A DNA stretch of 64,000 nt from a virus. This document shows positions 8,224 to 16,700 of the stretch, piece after piece. The number at the start of each line of letters is the position of its first letter. Within the stretch, counting starts at the first letter, position 1. The notes beneath the pieces were generated by a model that had not been told where the DNA came from, ran no database searches, and saw only the letters and a program-made list of their open reading frames with translations. The translations under genes were made by a program, and so were the position numbers. The stretch lies in IMG/VR virus record IMGVR_UViG_3300043446_004613, positions 147,114 to 211,113 of that record, one strand, 5' to 3'.

Positions 8224-8886
8224 ATGGAACACTCGCTATTAACGGTACCTCAGTTTGCACAGCATGTGCAGGACGCTATAGACAAAGCCTCTAAAAATGA
8301 GCATCGGCTCGACGATGAAACGCTGGCCGTAAAAGGATTCAGCACCGCGCACATGCGGAAGTTATACAACAACCTGTGCGCATATCCGGGCATGACTTAC
8401 CTTGAAATAGGGCTTTGGTGTGGCGCGTCTTTCACAGCGGCGTGCTGTAATAACAAGCAACTTACCGCTTACGGAATCGAAAACTTTGATCAGAGTTTCG
8501 GCCTCGACAGTGTTCGCTACGAGTTGACTGTCAACCTCAACAACTTAAAGGCCAAGGCGGGTGATATAACAACACTGTTTACAGACTGCTGGCAGTGCGG
8601 CCCGGAACAGATCAAGCAACCTGTCGACTACTTTTTCTACGACGGTCATCACGACACACAGTGGCAGCTTAAAGCGCTGCCTCATTTCTTGCCCTGCATG
8701 TCGAACGTGTTTTTGTACGGTGTCGACGACTATAACTGGCCTGCTGTCCGCAAAGGCACAGAAGAAGCTTTCAGCAACCTTGCCGACAAAATTGTAACAG
8801 AGCGCTCATGGGTGTGGGAAACACCCGGAAATGACGATCCAACGTTCCATAACGGTTTGGCGCTTTTTCTGTGCCGTAAGGTATGA
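8224..8886 (+). CDS. Class I SAM-dependent methyltransferase
   Basis: 220 residues with a Rossmann-type methyltransferase core: motif I YLEIGLWCGASFTAA (about residues 59-73), an acidic end of strand 2 (YGIENFD), and motif IV FFYDGHHD (about 138-145), as in the Methyltransf_24 family that acts on small molecules and sugars. GTTCTTA lies five bases before the ATG, unlike the structural genes around it. It is overlapped by the next gene (ATGA), forming a three-gene methyltransferase / glycosyltransferase / methyltransferase unit. A glycan target is inferred from the neighbours. Confidence 0.8.
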   Translation: MEHSLLTVPQFAQHVQDAIDKASKNEHRLDDETLAVKGFSTAHMRKLYNNLCAYPGMTYLEIGLWCGASFTAACCNNKQLTAYGIENFDQSFGLDSVRYELTVNLNNLKAKAGDITTLFTDCWQCGPEQIKQPVDYFFYDGHHDTQWQLKALPHFLPCMSNVFLYGVDDYNWPAVRKGTEEAFSNLADKIVTERSWVWETPGNDDPTFHNGLALFLCRKV

Positions 8887-9647
8887 TCTCTGTTGTCGTA
8901 AACCTCGATACGCGTCCCGGATGGAAACTAGAAGCGACTCTGGCAACAAGTACGCTCAACGGAACACGCTCAGTCGATTTTTTCACTGAGGGCTTGATCA
9001 ATAAGCGAAAATTCTTTGCAGGACATGAAATCGAACTGATTGCTTACGTAGACGAGCACGAGCCTCTGGATGTTGCCGTAAGCGGCGCGGATAAGCTGGT
9101 GGTTGTACCACACAGCAAGGAACGCTACCGCTGGAACGACCATGTTTATCTGGATGCGCTGGCACACGCACAAGGCGACTACGTCTGTCACTTTGATCAG
9201 GATACGGTGGCGTTTTGTGTTGATGGTGCTGTTATCGAGCAATACCTCAAGTTGCTTGACTCCGGCGTCGCTAACTTTGTCAGCCTCCCTTTGCCATCTG
9301 AGCGGACAGATACCTATTGGTGGGCCAGCACACGGTTTTTCATCACCAAGCGGGAATTTTTACCGCTGGACGAAATTCGTCACTACATCACTGATCCGCA
9401 GGCTCTCGTTGAAAAATACCGTTGGCCCGGAATATCTTCTTTCCCGTGCTTAGAGCACCTGCTTGGAGCAATGAACGCAGGTAAAGTGCTCTATCCGGTT
9501 CAAGATGGTAAGGCTCACATCTACTCATGGTACAACTATCGTCAGGGTGTGCTCGCTGATATGAACCGATTGAGCTACCCAGAGGTCTGTGCTTTCATTG
9601 AAAGCAAATGCGGTACCGGCGGTGCTGGTGAGCTTTACCTGAAATGA
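8883..9647 (+). CDS. Glycosyltransferase, GT-A type
   Basis: 254 residues. The order of elements fits a GT-A glycosyltransferase: N-terminal strand (MISVVVNLDTRPGW), a second sugar-nucleotide strand (IELIAYVDEHE), a helix containing HVYLDALAHAQGDYV, then HFDQDTV as the DxD metal-binding motif at about residue 104, and an acceptor region rich in Trp/Tyr (WWASTRFFITKREF; WPGISSFPCLEHLLG). It is coupled to both flanking methyltransferase genes by four-base overlaps. Substrate unknown; decoration of virion or host surface glycan is possible. Confidence 0.7.
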   Translation: MISVVVNLDTRPGWKLEATLATSTLNGTRSVDFFTEGLINKRKFFAGHEIELIAYVDEHEPLDVAVSGADKLVVVPHSKERYRWNDHVYLDALAHAQGDYVCHFDQDTVAFCVDGAVIEQYLKLLDSGVANFVSLPLPSERTDTYWWASTRFFITKREFLPLDEIRHYITDPQALVEKYRWPGISSFPCLEHLLGAMNAGKVLYPVQDGKAHIYSWYNYRQGVLADMNRLSYPEVCAFIESKCGTGGAGELYLK

Positions 9648-10225
9648 AAACGATTATTCACGTCGGCTGCGGCCCGATCTACATGGAGTCTGATAGGAAC
9701 TACCGCTGGATAAACATGGACATCAATCCAGCTTTTAAGGCGGATATTACAGGTGATTGTAGACAGCTTAGCGTTCTGATTGGGAATAACGTCGGTGACT
9801 ACTTGTGGTCGTGCCATCATCTGGAGCATCTGCCTTACCCGGACGGTGTCCAAGAGACATTGCGCCAGTTCCTAGCGGTGCTTAAACCCGGAGGAATTGC
9901 GCGTATCGCCACACCTGACCTTGAAACAGTAGCGCAGGCTTACTGTGACGGCAGCAGCTTGAAGTTCATCTACGGCGAAGACTTCAAGGGCTACGCGCAT
10001 ATCGACTGTCCGGCGGAGCGGTTCTTGTTTTTCATGCGTGCGTGGGAACACACGTTTATCCCCGATTTCGTCCTTTTGTCTACACTTATGCGTGAAGCAG
10101 GCTTTGAAAACGTCCGCCGTTGTACCGCAAATCAAAGCGCCATACCCGGCTGGTGCCATGACCGGTTTCAATCTGAGAGCCTATACATTGAAGGACAGAA
10201 ACCTGCGCAGACCGAGTGTATTTAG
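9644..10225 (+). CDS. Class I SAM-dependent methyltransferase (Methyltransf_11-like)
   Basis: 193 residues. Motif I is HVGCGPIYM at the very N-terminus, the acidic strand 2 end is WINMDINP, motif IV is WSCHHLEHLPYPDGV (the HHLEH form common in Methyltransf_11 enzymes of glycan clusters), and motif VI is LKPGGIARIATPDLE. The C-terminal half has the usual capping helices and AGFENVRRC. Third gene of the overlapped unit starting at 8224. Probably methylates a sugar or an amide in the same pathway. Confidence 0.8.
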   Translation: MKTIIHVGCGPIYMESDRNYRWINMDINPAFKADITGDCRQLSVLIGNNVGDYLWSCHHLEHLPYPDGVQETLRQFLAVLKPGGIARIATPDLETVAQAYCDGSSLKFIYGEDFKGYAHIDCPAERFLFFMRAWEHTFIPDFVLLSTLMREAGFENVRRCTANQSAIPGWCHDRFQSESLYIEGQKPAQTECI

Positions 10226-10231
10226 ATCAGT

Positions 10232-10585
10232 ATGATGATTCACGTTACAGATTCACAGGTGGTCGGCGAAACCCAGAGCACGCTTTTCAGTGTGCTTCAG
10301 TCGGGGCCGATCAACATGGCCCTTTTCATCAAAAATTCAGGTGTAAACACGATGAACTACCGCTTGCAGGAGTTCAACGGAACCGCTTGGGTTGACCTCG
10401 GTAACTCCGGCAGCGACTACTACAACACTTTGTCACCAAACGAAGTGAAGTTGGTTAAGGTCGTTTCATCGTACCCGCAGGTACAGATGGTCGGCAACGC
10501 TTCCGGCGGCGCGTTCTTGGAGTTCTCAATCGACCGCTACTTCAACCGTCCTTCGGGCGGGGCGCTGCCGATTCTGAACCTCTAA
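10232..10585 (+). CDS. Small virion structural protein
   Basis: 117 residues, beta-rich: LFSVLQSGPINMALFIKNSG, then RLQEFNGTAWVDLGNSG and VKLVKVVSSYPQVQMVGNA. This 'alfikN.g...m.yr.qe.ng..W.dlg..g' pattern resembles small decoration-type phage proteins with an immunoglobulin-like fold, and is comparable in style to the protein at 27567-28094. Two start ATGs are adjacent (10232, 10235). It ends convergently with the exonuclease gene, overlapping it by four bases. Confidence 0.5.
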   Translation: MMIHVTDSQVVGETQSTLFSVLQSGPINMALFIKNSGVNTMNYRLQEFNGTAWVDLGNSGSDYYNTLSPNEVKLVKVVSSYPQVQMVGNASGGAFLEFSIDRYFNRPSGGALPILNL

Positions 10586-11406
10586 TCTGAGTAGTAGGGG
10601 TAGACCTGACGATAATACAGGTCAATCTGCGGGACATCGAGTTTATCGACTTCAGCAGGTTTGCGTAGTTTCAAATGTGCCGGGCTTGGAACGCCCGGCA
10701 CATCGTTTCTAAGCAATGTGCGCTCAAGGGCGACGTAGAATTCATCGGCTTGCGTAGGCGGAAGCTGACTGACGATTGTATCCATCGCTTCTTGAAACTT
10801 CATTTCCGGTGTAACAGCCTCAAACAGTTTCCGGCACTTCTTTTCGCCGTAACCGTGTACACCCTTGATGTTGTCGACAGAGTCACCCGTAACCGCCAGC
10901 GAAAGCGCAATCTGACTGGGACGCTTGATGTTTGGGAATTTCTTCAGGATCGTGGCTCGTGACAGAACAGCCTTATCGTGCAGCGAATAATACTGGCAGC
11001 GTTCAGACATCAGCTGCATCAGGTCTTTGTCGCCTGATACGATGTATACGATGTCTTCCGGTGCTTTTTGGGCGCATACCGTGGCTACGATGTCGTCGCC
11101 TTCAGCAGAGTCATTCTCCACGTTAGCTGCCCCGAGTATTTCACGCAGAATCTCCTTTAGGCGGTCTTTTGTCGCGTGGTAAGCTGGAGGCTTTGGGTCG
11201 CGATTTTTCGCTTTATTTTGCTGGCCGTCCCATGCGAACAAGATGCGATCAAACGTAAGCCCGATCTTGTTCGTGCCCGGATTCAGGAGCAGTAGCACGG
11301 AATTGATCGCCAGCCGCAAGGCTTCGCGAGGATCAGGGTTGTTGCGCTGGGCAGCAAACCACGACCTCGCGTAGAGACTGTTGGCGTCAAATACTAAGTC
11401 AGTCAT
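10582..11406 (-). CDS. 5'-3' exonuclease / flap endonuclease family
   Basis: 274 residues; the ATG at 11406 (MTDLVFDANSLYARSW) overlaps the preceding stop. Motifs of the Pol I N-terminal / T5 D15 / T4 RNase H family are present in order: FDAN (metal aspartate), FAWDGQ, AEGDDIVATV (acidic metal cluster), VSGDKDLMQL, and a helix-3-turn-helix GDSVDNIKGVHGYGEKK. It should remove RNA primers and 5' flaps during phage replication. Downstream of the tail assembly chaperone, an unusual place for a replication gene. The upstream small reading frame and this gene share an ATGA junction. Confidence 0.9.
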   Translation of the reverse strand: MTDLVFDANSLYARSWFAAQRNNPDPREALRLAINSVLLLLNPGTNKIGLTFDRILFAWDGQQNKAKNRDPKPPAYHATKDRLKEILREILGAANVENDSAEGDDIVATVCAQKAPEDIVYIVSGDKDLMQLMSERCQYYSLHDKAVLSRATILKKFPNIKRPSQIALSLAVTGDSVDNIKGVHGYGEKKCRKLFEAVTPEMKFQEAMDTIVSQLPPTQADEFYVALERTLLRNDVPGVPSPAHLKLRKPAEVDKLDVPQIDLYYRQVYPYYSD

Positions 11407-11579
11407 CGTTTTGAGGCTTGTCGATTTTCTTCTTCTACGCGTTCGTTGCGCCAAACGGCAAACTGTTTAAGGATGTCGTCCGGCAAATCGTTCATGATTA
11501 GCGATAGACCTTTACCGTCCCACGCTAAGTCGAACATCAGGCGGTATCTGGCGATGCGGCTCGTCCGAGCCGCTTCAAC
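11403..11579 (-). CDS. Frameshift extension of the tail assembly chaperone
   Basis: A 58-codon open frame beginning at the TTTTTTC run just before the stop of the 254-residue chaperone and ending at the exonuclease start. It reads on from FDSEFF into VEAARTSRIARY and then MFDLAWDGKGL, FAVWRNERVEEENRQ. An internal ATG at 11537 would give 44 residues but lacks any Shine-Dalgarno sequence. The frame is +1 (equivalent to -2) relative to the chaperone, and the six-T run allows tRNA-Phe to re-pair. Tail chaperones of many phages make a longer form by frameshifting, so this is read as its C-terminal extension. Confidence 0.55.
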   Translation of the reverse strand, partial: VEAARTSRIARYRLMFDLAWDGKGLSLIMNDLPDDILKQFAVWRNERVEEENRQASKR

Positions 11580-12339
11580 GAAAAAACTCGCTATCGAAGC
11601 TCAACGGAAACGTGAACGAGCGACCGCACGCTGCTTCATCGCACTTGTGCGGAATGTTCGTATCAAGGTGTGGCGTGATCTTACGTCCCTCATCGTCAAG
11701 GAACTTACAATCACGCGGACTCAACGCACGGAACCACTGAATCATTTCATCCAAATTATCCGGCTTACTGTCGTTGATCTCAACGATACGTAGAATCGTA
11801 CGCAGTTCACCATCAGGCACCGCATCGCGATTCGCACGCTGGCCGATAATGACCTTCTCGTCGGCGATCAATAGCGGACGCAGTTTAACAACGTCCTTCA
11901 CATCCGGCAGTGTAACCGTGTCGTAGCCGGGATAGCCGACAGCTTTTTCGCCAATTTTTCCAAGCTCGTCTGGAACTTTTATCGTCTCTTCAGTCTTGCT
12001 ACCGCAGTACGGACACTGAGCAGTGTATACAACTGCCCCGTCCGTAGTCAAGGCACGACTGACAAGAAGCACCACATTGATTTCATCGGCCACGAAGTTG
12101 TCCAGCTTGCCGCCGTTCAAATCAGCTACCTGTCCGAGCAGGCCGAAGATCAAGTCTTGGCGGGAGAGCTTGCGCAGGTTGTCAACGATCCACTGGTCAA
12201 TCGTATTATCCCAAGGGTAAATCGTCAGCTTTCCACCCGCCCACGCAGGATCGTTGAATCCCTTGGAGAGAAGCGTGATTTCTTTCTTATACTGCTGGCG
12301 GCGCGGCGTCAGCGACTTCAGATTGGTTTTAATAGCCAT
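11575..12339 (-). CDS. Baseplate hub assembly chaperone (T4 gp26-like)
   Basis: 254 residues. The pattern fits the T4-family baseplate hub assembly chaperone: a variable N-terminus with a CPYCG pair near residue 109, the central YDTVTLPDVKDVVKLRPL, then RALSPRDCKFLDDEGRKI and a C-terminal zinc-type segment (HKCDEAACGRSFTFPLSFDSEFF). These proteins act in baseplate assembly and are usually absent from the virion. Its neighbours upstream are the spike and an unknown beta protein. The gene ends with a T6 run and UGA that probably permits a longer product (see 11403-11579). Confidence 0.75.
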   Translation of the reverse strand: MAIKTNLKSLTPRRQQYKKEITLLSKGFNDPAWAGGKLTIYPWDNTIDQWIVDNLRKLSRQDLIFGLLGQVADLNGGKLDNFVADEINVVLLVSRALTTDGAVVYTAQCPYCGSKTEETIKVPDELGKIGEKAVGYPGYDTVTLPDVKDVVKLRPLLIADEKVIIGQRANRDAVPDGELRTILRIVEINDSKPDNLDEMIQWFRALSPRDCKFLDDEGRKITPHLDTNIPHKCDEAACGRSFTFPLSFDSEFFR

Positions 12340-12359
12340 ACAAGGTAGAACGGCAAAAG

Positions 12360-13076
12360 TCAGGTTTTAGGCAGATAAATCGGATCGGTGATAGGCTGTG
12401 GTTCAGCCTGAACTGTTCCTTGCACGTTAGCCGTGATATTCCCGCCTGTAACGAAGTCGCTAAGCTGGGTTTGCGGGAAGTTGATAACCGGTACTGGTAT
12501 CGGCACTTTAACCATGATTGGCGGCGGTGCAGGAAACGGTATTGTGACGGTATAGTCGGCACCCACAGCGATGTTTGGAAGTTCCAGTTGAAAGGTCGGC
12601 ACATCGACAACAACTGGTGTCTTTTTAGCCACCAGCTGGATGTTCAGCACGATGACAAACCCAATCTTGATCACGATGCTGACGGTAAGCTCTGGGATAG
12701 CCTGCACCAGTTTTATCGCGTCATTTACGATGTTCTGCACTCGTTTTACGATATTTGACGTAAGCCAGAGAGTTGCCTCTGGAATACCGAGAGCCGTCAG
12801 TGCAGGGAGGACGAAATCGCCCAAAAGGTTGAGGTTAAGGCTCAGGTTAAGGAATGGAACAGGAATCTGAACGACGATCGTGTAGTTGTATGCGGCGGTA
12901 GCGCCACTGTCTGTACGGATTACAGTGCTGTCCGTCGTTACACCGTAGGACGTCAATCCGGCACTACTGGTCAGCGTGCTTGTTCCGTAGTTGCCGTTCA
13001 GCGTAAAAGTTGGATTGTCCAGTGTCGGGCCGGTATAGCTGGCACTGTTGGTTCCTGAATCGTATACAGTAGGCAT
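12360..13076 (-). CDS. Beta-rich baseplate protein next to the central spike
   Basis: 238 residues of unusual composition: almost no charged residues in the middle, many Val/Ile/Pro/Thr. An N-terminal Ser/Thr/Gly strand-rich half (residues 1-75) is followed by amphipathic strands and a helix (NIVKRVQNIVNDAIKLVQ), then repeated proline-hydrophobic runs (VTIPFPAPPPIMVKVPIPVPV). It could be a spike tip, a hydrophobic tail-tip or a membrane-interacting protein. It starts one base after the spike gene ends, so both are in one operon. No homologous family recognised. Confidence 0.5.
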   Translation of the reverse strand: MPTVYDSGTNSASYTGPTLDNPTFTLNGNYGTSTLTSSAGLTSYGVTTDSTVIRTDSGATAAYNYTIVVQIPVPFLNLSLNLNLLGDFVLPALTALGIPEATLWLTSNIVKRVQNIVNDAIKLVQAIPELTVSIVIKIGFVIVLNIQLVAKKTPVVVDVPTFQLELPNIAVGADYTVTIPFPAPPPIMVKVPIPVPVINFPQTQLSDFVTGGNITANVQGTVQAEPQPITDPIYLPKT

Positions 13077-13077
13077 G

Positions 13078-14100
13078 TTAAATAGTACGGGTTGTCAGTG
13101 ATCCAGTATCCAGCGGCGGTGCTCCAATCGGTGTTCCGGTAGGCTCACCGTCCTTTCCGTTATAGTGCGTGTGGGCTGTGATCCATTCCAGCATTGCCGG
13201 GGTTAGCATCATAACCTGATACTGAGCTTGCGTGCCTAGCGCGATGGCTGCGCTATTCATGACGAACTGCGGGGCGTTCATGGACAGTTTTGTGGCTTCA
13301 CACACAACGCCTGTTCCACCAGCCGAGCCTATATGCGCTTTCGTAGCTTCCAGCGCCAAACTTGATCCGCCAGCTGAATTCAGTGAAACATTGCCACTTT
13401 CGTCGATAATAAACGTCGCGCCGGAGGCGGTACTGATAACTGTGGAAGAAGCTTCGACGCTGATCATCGTGGAGCCGACCATCATCGTTAAGCGCTCCGA
13501 CGCCCGCATAAGCACACTCGTGGCCGCGTTCAAGATGACGGTTTTGGCCGACATCACGCCTGTTTCAAGAGATTGGATGACGGCGGTTCCATTCAAGTCG
13601 TTCAGGGTCATCCGTTGACCCTTTGGCGTTTGTATGGAGGCCTGTCCGCCGCTTTCACTGGTACTTTCCTGTAGCAGCAGTTGATAGCCTTCCTTGGTGG
13701 TCATAACCAAGGAATCGGTTTTTAGCTCAATACTGTGCCCGTAGCGTGTCCAAATGGCCCGATCCGGGGCATTGTTCGTGTACTCGTTGAGCTTTAAGTT
13801 GCTGTGGTCGTTGTCTGATTGAACGGCCCATTCCCAGATTGGTTTTTCCGGTTCACCATCCAGAAAACGTACCCAGACCTTGTCGCCTTTCTCTGGTAAA
13901 TGACTGAATCCGCCTGATTTGCTGGAGCCACCGGCAGGCATACCAGCAGGCAGTGCCCACGGCAAATCGTTGGTAGGCACGTAACCGCTACCCGTAGACA
14001 AAGAGCCGTATACGTGCGGAACGCGCACTTTTAACCGACCGACTTGGCGCGGATCAGCCGTCGACTCAACGATTCCAGCGTATGTGAACCCGTAATTCAT
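13078..14100 (-). CDS. Baseplate central spike protein (gp5/gp45-type OB fold)
   Basis: 340 residues. The N-terminal OB-fold domain of baseplate spikes is clear: FTYAGIVESTADPRQVGRLK, VRVPHVYG, then LPEKGDKVWVRFLDGEPEKP and IWEWAVQ (to about residue 95). A linker with Ser/Gly leads to a repetitive beta-helix (residues 130-280) in which short strands repeat every 8-10 residues, as in the membrane-piercing needle. There is no lysozyme domain, in contrast to T4 gp5. The C-terminus has THYNGKDGEP. It punctures the outer membrane during contraction. Divergent from 14120. Confidence 0.88.
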   Translation of the reverse strand: MNYGFTYAGIVESTADPRQVGRLKVRVPHVYGSLSTGSGYVPTNDLPWALPAGMPAGGSSKSGGFSHLPEKGDKVWVRFLDGEPEKPIWEWAVQSDNDHSNLKLNEYTNNAPDRAIWTRYGHSIELKTDSLVMTTKEGYQLLLQESTSESGGQASIQTPKGQRMTLNDLNGTAVIQSLETGVMSAKTVILNAATSVLMRASERLTMMVGSTMISVEASSTVISTASGATFIIDESGNVSLNSAGGSSLALEATKAHIGSAGGTGVVCEATKLSMNAPQFVMNSAAIALGTQAQYQVMMLTPAMLEWITAHTHYNGKDGEPTGTPIGAPPLDTGSLTTRTI

Positions 14101-14119
14101 TCTCTATTGTAGTTACAGC

Positions 14120-14953
14120 ATGGCGCGTCAGATCGACATAAGCACACAAGTAAATCTCTGGGGCAAGGCGACCGACCAAACGGTTGGACTTGTACCTCAG
14201 CGAAGCGACTTGTTTTACGTTGACTTCAGAAACGCTGTGCGGGGTATAAACGCCACAGGCGCTTCACCGCGCCCTATCGACCCGGCCAGCATCCTGCCGC
14301 AATTTGTACGATCCACCACCTTACCAGAGAACAGACTAAAACCAGAAACTGTACGCCGGGATAGTGTGCCATACAACATGCCCTCGTGGGACGATCCGCT
14401 CGATCCGGTAAAAGTGGTGTTTTTAATGAGTAATTCTGACGATGTCAGTAAAAACGACCTTATATCCGTACTGGATACGTGGTTGAAACTGACACGTGCC
14501 GGTCGTGGTTCTCGTCAGGATGGATACGGTAATTCTGGATACGTACTGTTGAACAGCAACTACTCAATCGACTATACGTTCGACGTGAGTATTCACCTAC
14601 TGCGCGGTACACTGCTCAATGCTTCCAATACAGCAGCTAACACCTCAAATGCAAGAGTCATGGCTGTAAACAACGAGATTCAGCGGCACCGTCGAAAAGC
14701 AAAAGGCTTGGCGCAAATGGGTAAACCCATACCAAAATCGATACAGAAGCAGCTTGCGTCATCACCCGGCGCAGTTAACAACATTGTCGAAACCGGCATG
14801 ACTATCGATGCTACGTGGATCATGTACAACGCATGGATCGGCGGCTACAAGCTTTCTGACCTGAACACCGCAGAAACCGGGCTGGTCACGGTTGAGGCCA
14901 CGTTCTATACAGAAGCGTTTGAGCGCAACGATGCTCTGAGCAATCAACTATGA
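14120..14953 (+). CDS. Tail-tube-fold baseplate protein (tube initiator-like)
   Basis: 277 residues. The arrangement resembles tube-fold baseplate proteins (gp48/gp54 type): an N-terminal strand (DLFYVDFRNAVRGI), LPQFVRSTTLPENRLKPETV, a strand with VKVVFLMSN, a helix (LISVLDTWLKLTR), then NYSIDYTFDVSIHLLRG and a final strand pair (GGYKLSDLNTAETGLVTVEA). A basic insert (IQRHRRKAKGLAQ) lies near residue 190. Such proteins sit on the hub and start tube polymerisation. GTAGTTA lies four bases before the ATG. The next gene overlaps by four bases. Confidence 0.6.
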   Translation: MARQIDISTQVNLWGKATDQTVGLVPQRSDLFYVDFRNAVRGINATGASPRPIDPASILPQFVRSTTLPENRLKPETVRRDSVPYNMPSWDDPLDPVKVVFLMSNSDDVSKNDLISVLDTWLKLTRAGRGSRQDGYGNSGYVLLNSNYSIDYTFDVSIHLLRGTLLNASNTAANTSNARVMAVNNEIQRHRRKAKGLAQMGKPIPKSIQKQLASSPGAVNNIVETGMTIDATWIMYNAWIGGYKLSDLNTAETGLVTVEATFYTEAFERNDALSNQL

Positions 14954-16119
14954 ATCTATCCACGCCGACGCTTAACGCGCTTGCCAAGTTAAGACCGCCG
15001 TTCGCACGGTCGGCTACTTTCTTATACCCGTTCACAAACGAAGGCTTGGTAAACCCCGGAATCACTGTGCAGATGCCTGCCGGTGAGCCGGTCGTTGCCG
15101 CAGGTGCTGGAACGGTCGTTGATGTATACAGGCAGCTTCCGATCTACCAAGTTTCCGACAATACGCTGCTAAAAGCGGTGGTTTACTACGTGGTCATTGC
15201 CCACGGCGGACTGGTGTTCACTACCGTCGCAGGTCTTTCTGGCGTGAACGTCGTTAAAGGTTCGACTGTTCAGCGCGGCCAGCGCATCGGCACGATGTCT
15301 AGTGACAATCTGTTTGTAGCGGCTCAAATCGACAACAAGGCGATAAATCCGCTGACATTAAATAAGCACTGGGCAATCCAGAACTCGGCGTTTGTCGTCG
15401 GTCAGGGAAATAAGATTCGATTCGCTCCTGATCAACTGCTGCGCGATTTGAGTAATGGCATCGTGGTGTTCCTGCATAACGGTATAAAATATTTCAAGCA
15501 AGCAGTCGCGCCTACACCTTTTCTGGTCAATATTGCGTTTAATGGCGACGGTACAAAGACCGGGAGCGCAGCTACTGGCATCACCGCTGATGACTACTGG
15601 AACGATTATCTGCCTGAAGACTTTCAAGCACTTGTAGACTCTGCATGCTATTACCCTTACCTAGGTTCATTTGGGATACAAGCATACGACTTCACTGCAC
15701 AGCCGGTGCTCCACCTGAGCGATTACGCAGGTAATCGCAATCAGGTACTGCTTGAGCGCGTTGCTCCGATGCTTTCGGCAGCAAATAGCGGTTTGAGTTG
15801 GGATGCTATGCTTGCCCGCTGGATTGGTGGTTATCTCGGGCCAGTACCCTACGAAAATATCTTTCGCCTGCGTAACGTTCCACCGGGAACGTATACACTT
15901 TACCTGTACGCTAATGCAGGAACGCTTGGCAGCGCCAGCACGTTTTACGTGTCAATCAACAGCGGTACGCCGACAGTATTGACCAACAATCCTGTGCTGA
16001 CACCCGCTTTCATCGAACACTACAACTACGTAAAAATTGATGTTACGCTTGCACGCAACGACGCCCTCACAATCAAGACAATCGGTTATCTGTCAGGATT
16101 GCAGCTTCAGCGGATTTAG
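14950..16119 (+). CDS. Baseplate protein with degenerate M23/lysostaphin-like domain
   Basis: 389 residues. Residues 35-125 follow the M23 metallopeptidase fold outline: GITVQMPAGEPVVAAGAGTV, YYVVIAHGGLVFTTVAGLSG, VNVVKGSTVQRGQRIGTMSS, but the HxH zinc ligands expected afterwards are replaced (FVAAQI), so it is probably inactive. Residues 190-389 contain further beta domains, ending in a carbohydrate-binding-like strand pattern (RLRNVPPGTYTLYLYANAG). Inactive M23 domains occur as structural modules in some phage tail proteins. Overlaps the tube-like gene upstream by four bases. Confidence 0.55.
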   Translation: MNLSTPTLNALAKLRPPFARSATFLYPFTNEGLVNPGITVQMPAGEPVVAAGAGTVVDVYRQLPIYQVSDNTLLKAVVYYVVIAHGGLVFTTVAGLSGVNVVKGSTVQRGQRIGTMSSDNLFVAAQIDNKAINPLTLNKHWAIQNSAFVVGQGNKIRFAPDQLLRDLSNGIVVFLHNGIKYFKQAVAPTPFLVNIAFNGDGTKTGSAATGITADDYWNDYLPEDFQALVDSACYYPYLGSFGIQAYDFTAQPVLHLSDYAGNRNQVLLERVAPMLSAANSGLSWDAMLARWIGGYLGPVPYENIFRLRNVPPGTYTLYLYANAGTLGSASTFYVSINSGTPTVLTNNPVLTPAFIEHYNYVKIDVTLARNDALTIKTIGYLSGLQLQRI

Positions 16120-16700
16120 ACCGTAGCGCCGATGTCAATCAGGCTGCCTTGGCTACGATCATGGAAAAACGGTGACGGAAAAATCACCGCACTATTGAAC
16201 TTGCGCCAAAAATAAAGATCATCAGGGAACCCGTCGAATTCTACCGAGCGAAAGCGCAGCGCCGCTTCTGGTGTTATCCAGTATGCCATGCAGCAGCCGT
16301 TTATGCCGGACGATTTATCATTCGTGTAAAGGCCGTAACCGAATCCAAGATCAGCAACCTTACTGTACGCATTTACATCGAATTCGCGCCCGTGGAGGCT
16401 GATAAAATCGAATCGGTAGAGGTGGGAAAAAGCCTCAAGCGCTATCCTTTGCCAGTGGTTACTGATAGGCACGGCATCGTCTTCAAAAACCAAGGCCGGG
16501 CCAACGGCTTCCGCTAGAGCGTCTTGGTGCCCGCGAAAAGCCCGCAGGTGACCTACCTTGTTTGGCACGATATTGTGCTGGTCGACCCACCCATCCGGCA
16601 GTTCGTAGTCAGCGCAGAAATGCTGGTTGTAGTTCAAGCCGCGCAGGTGCGGCAAAATAAGCGCTTTGCGCTTTGTGTTTGCGACAACGATTATGTTCAT
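16116..16700 (-). CDS. Glycosyltransferase family 25-like (LPS biosynthesis)
   Basis: 194 residues, short but with the GT25 outline: N-terminal strand (MNIIVVANTKRKALI), the conserved GHLRAFRGHQDALAEAVGPA helix, the catalytic-type acidic strand ALVFEDDAVP (about residue 70), and a C-terminal 'GCCMAYWITPEAALRF' segment that matches the 'g..aYlitr.gA' motif. The family transfers hexoses in LPS core or capsule synthesis. Last gene of a six-gene minus-strand glycan operon with four- to eight-base overlaps. It converges on the baseplate gene at 14950. Confidence 0.75.
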   Translation of the reverse strand: MNIIVVANTKRKALILPHLRGLNYNQHFCADYELPDGWVDQHNIVPNKVGHLRAFRGHQDALAEAVGPALVFEDDAVPISNHWQRIALEAFSHLYRFDFISLHGREFDVNAYSKVADLGFGYGLYTNDKSSGINGCCMAYWITPEAALRFRSVEFDGFPDDLYFWRKFNSAVIFPSPFFHDRSQGSLIDIGATV

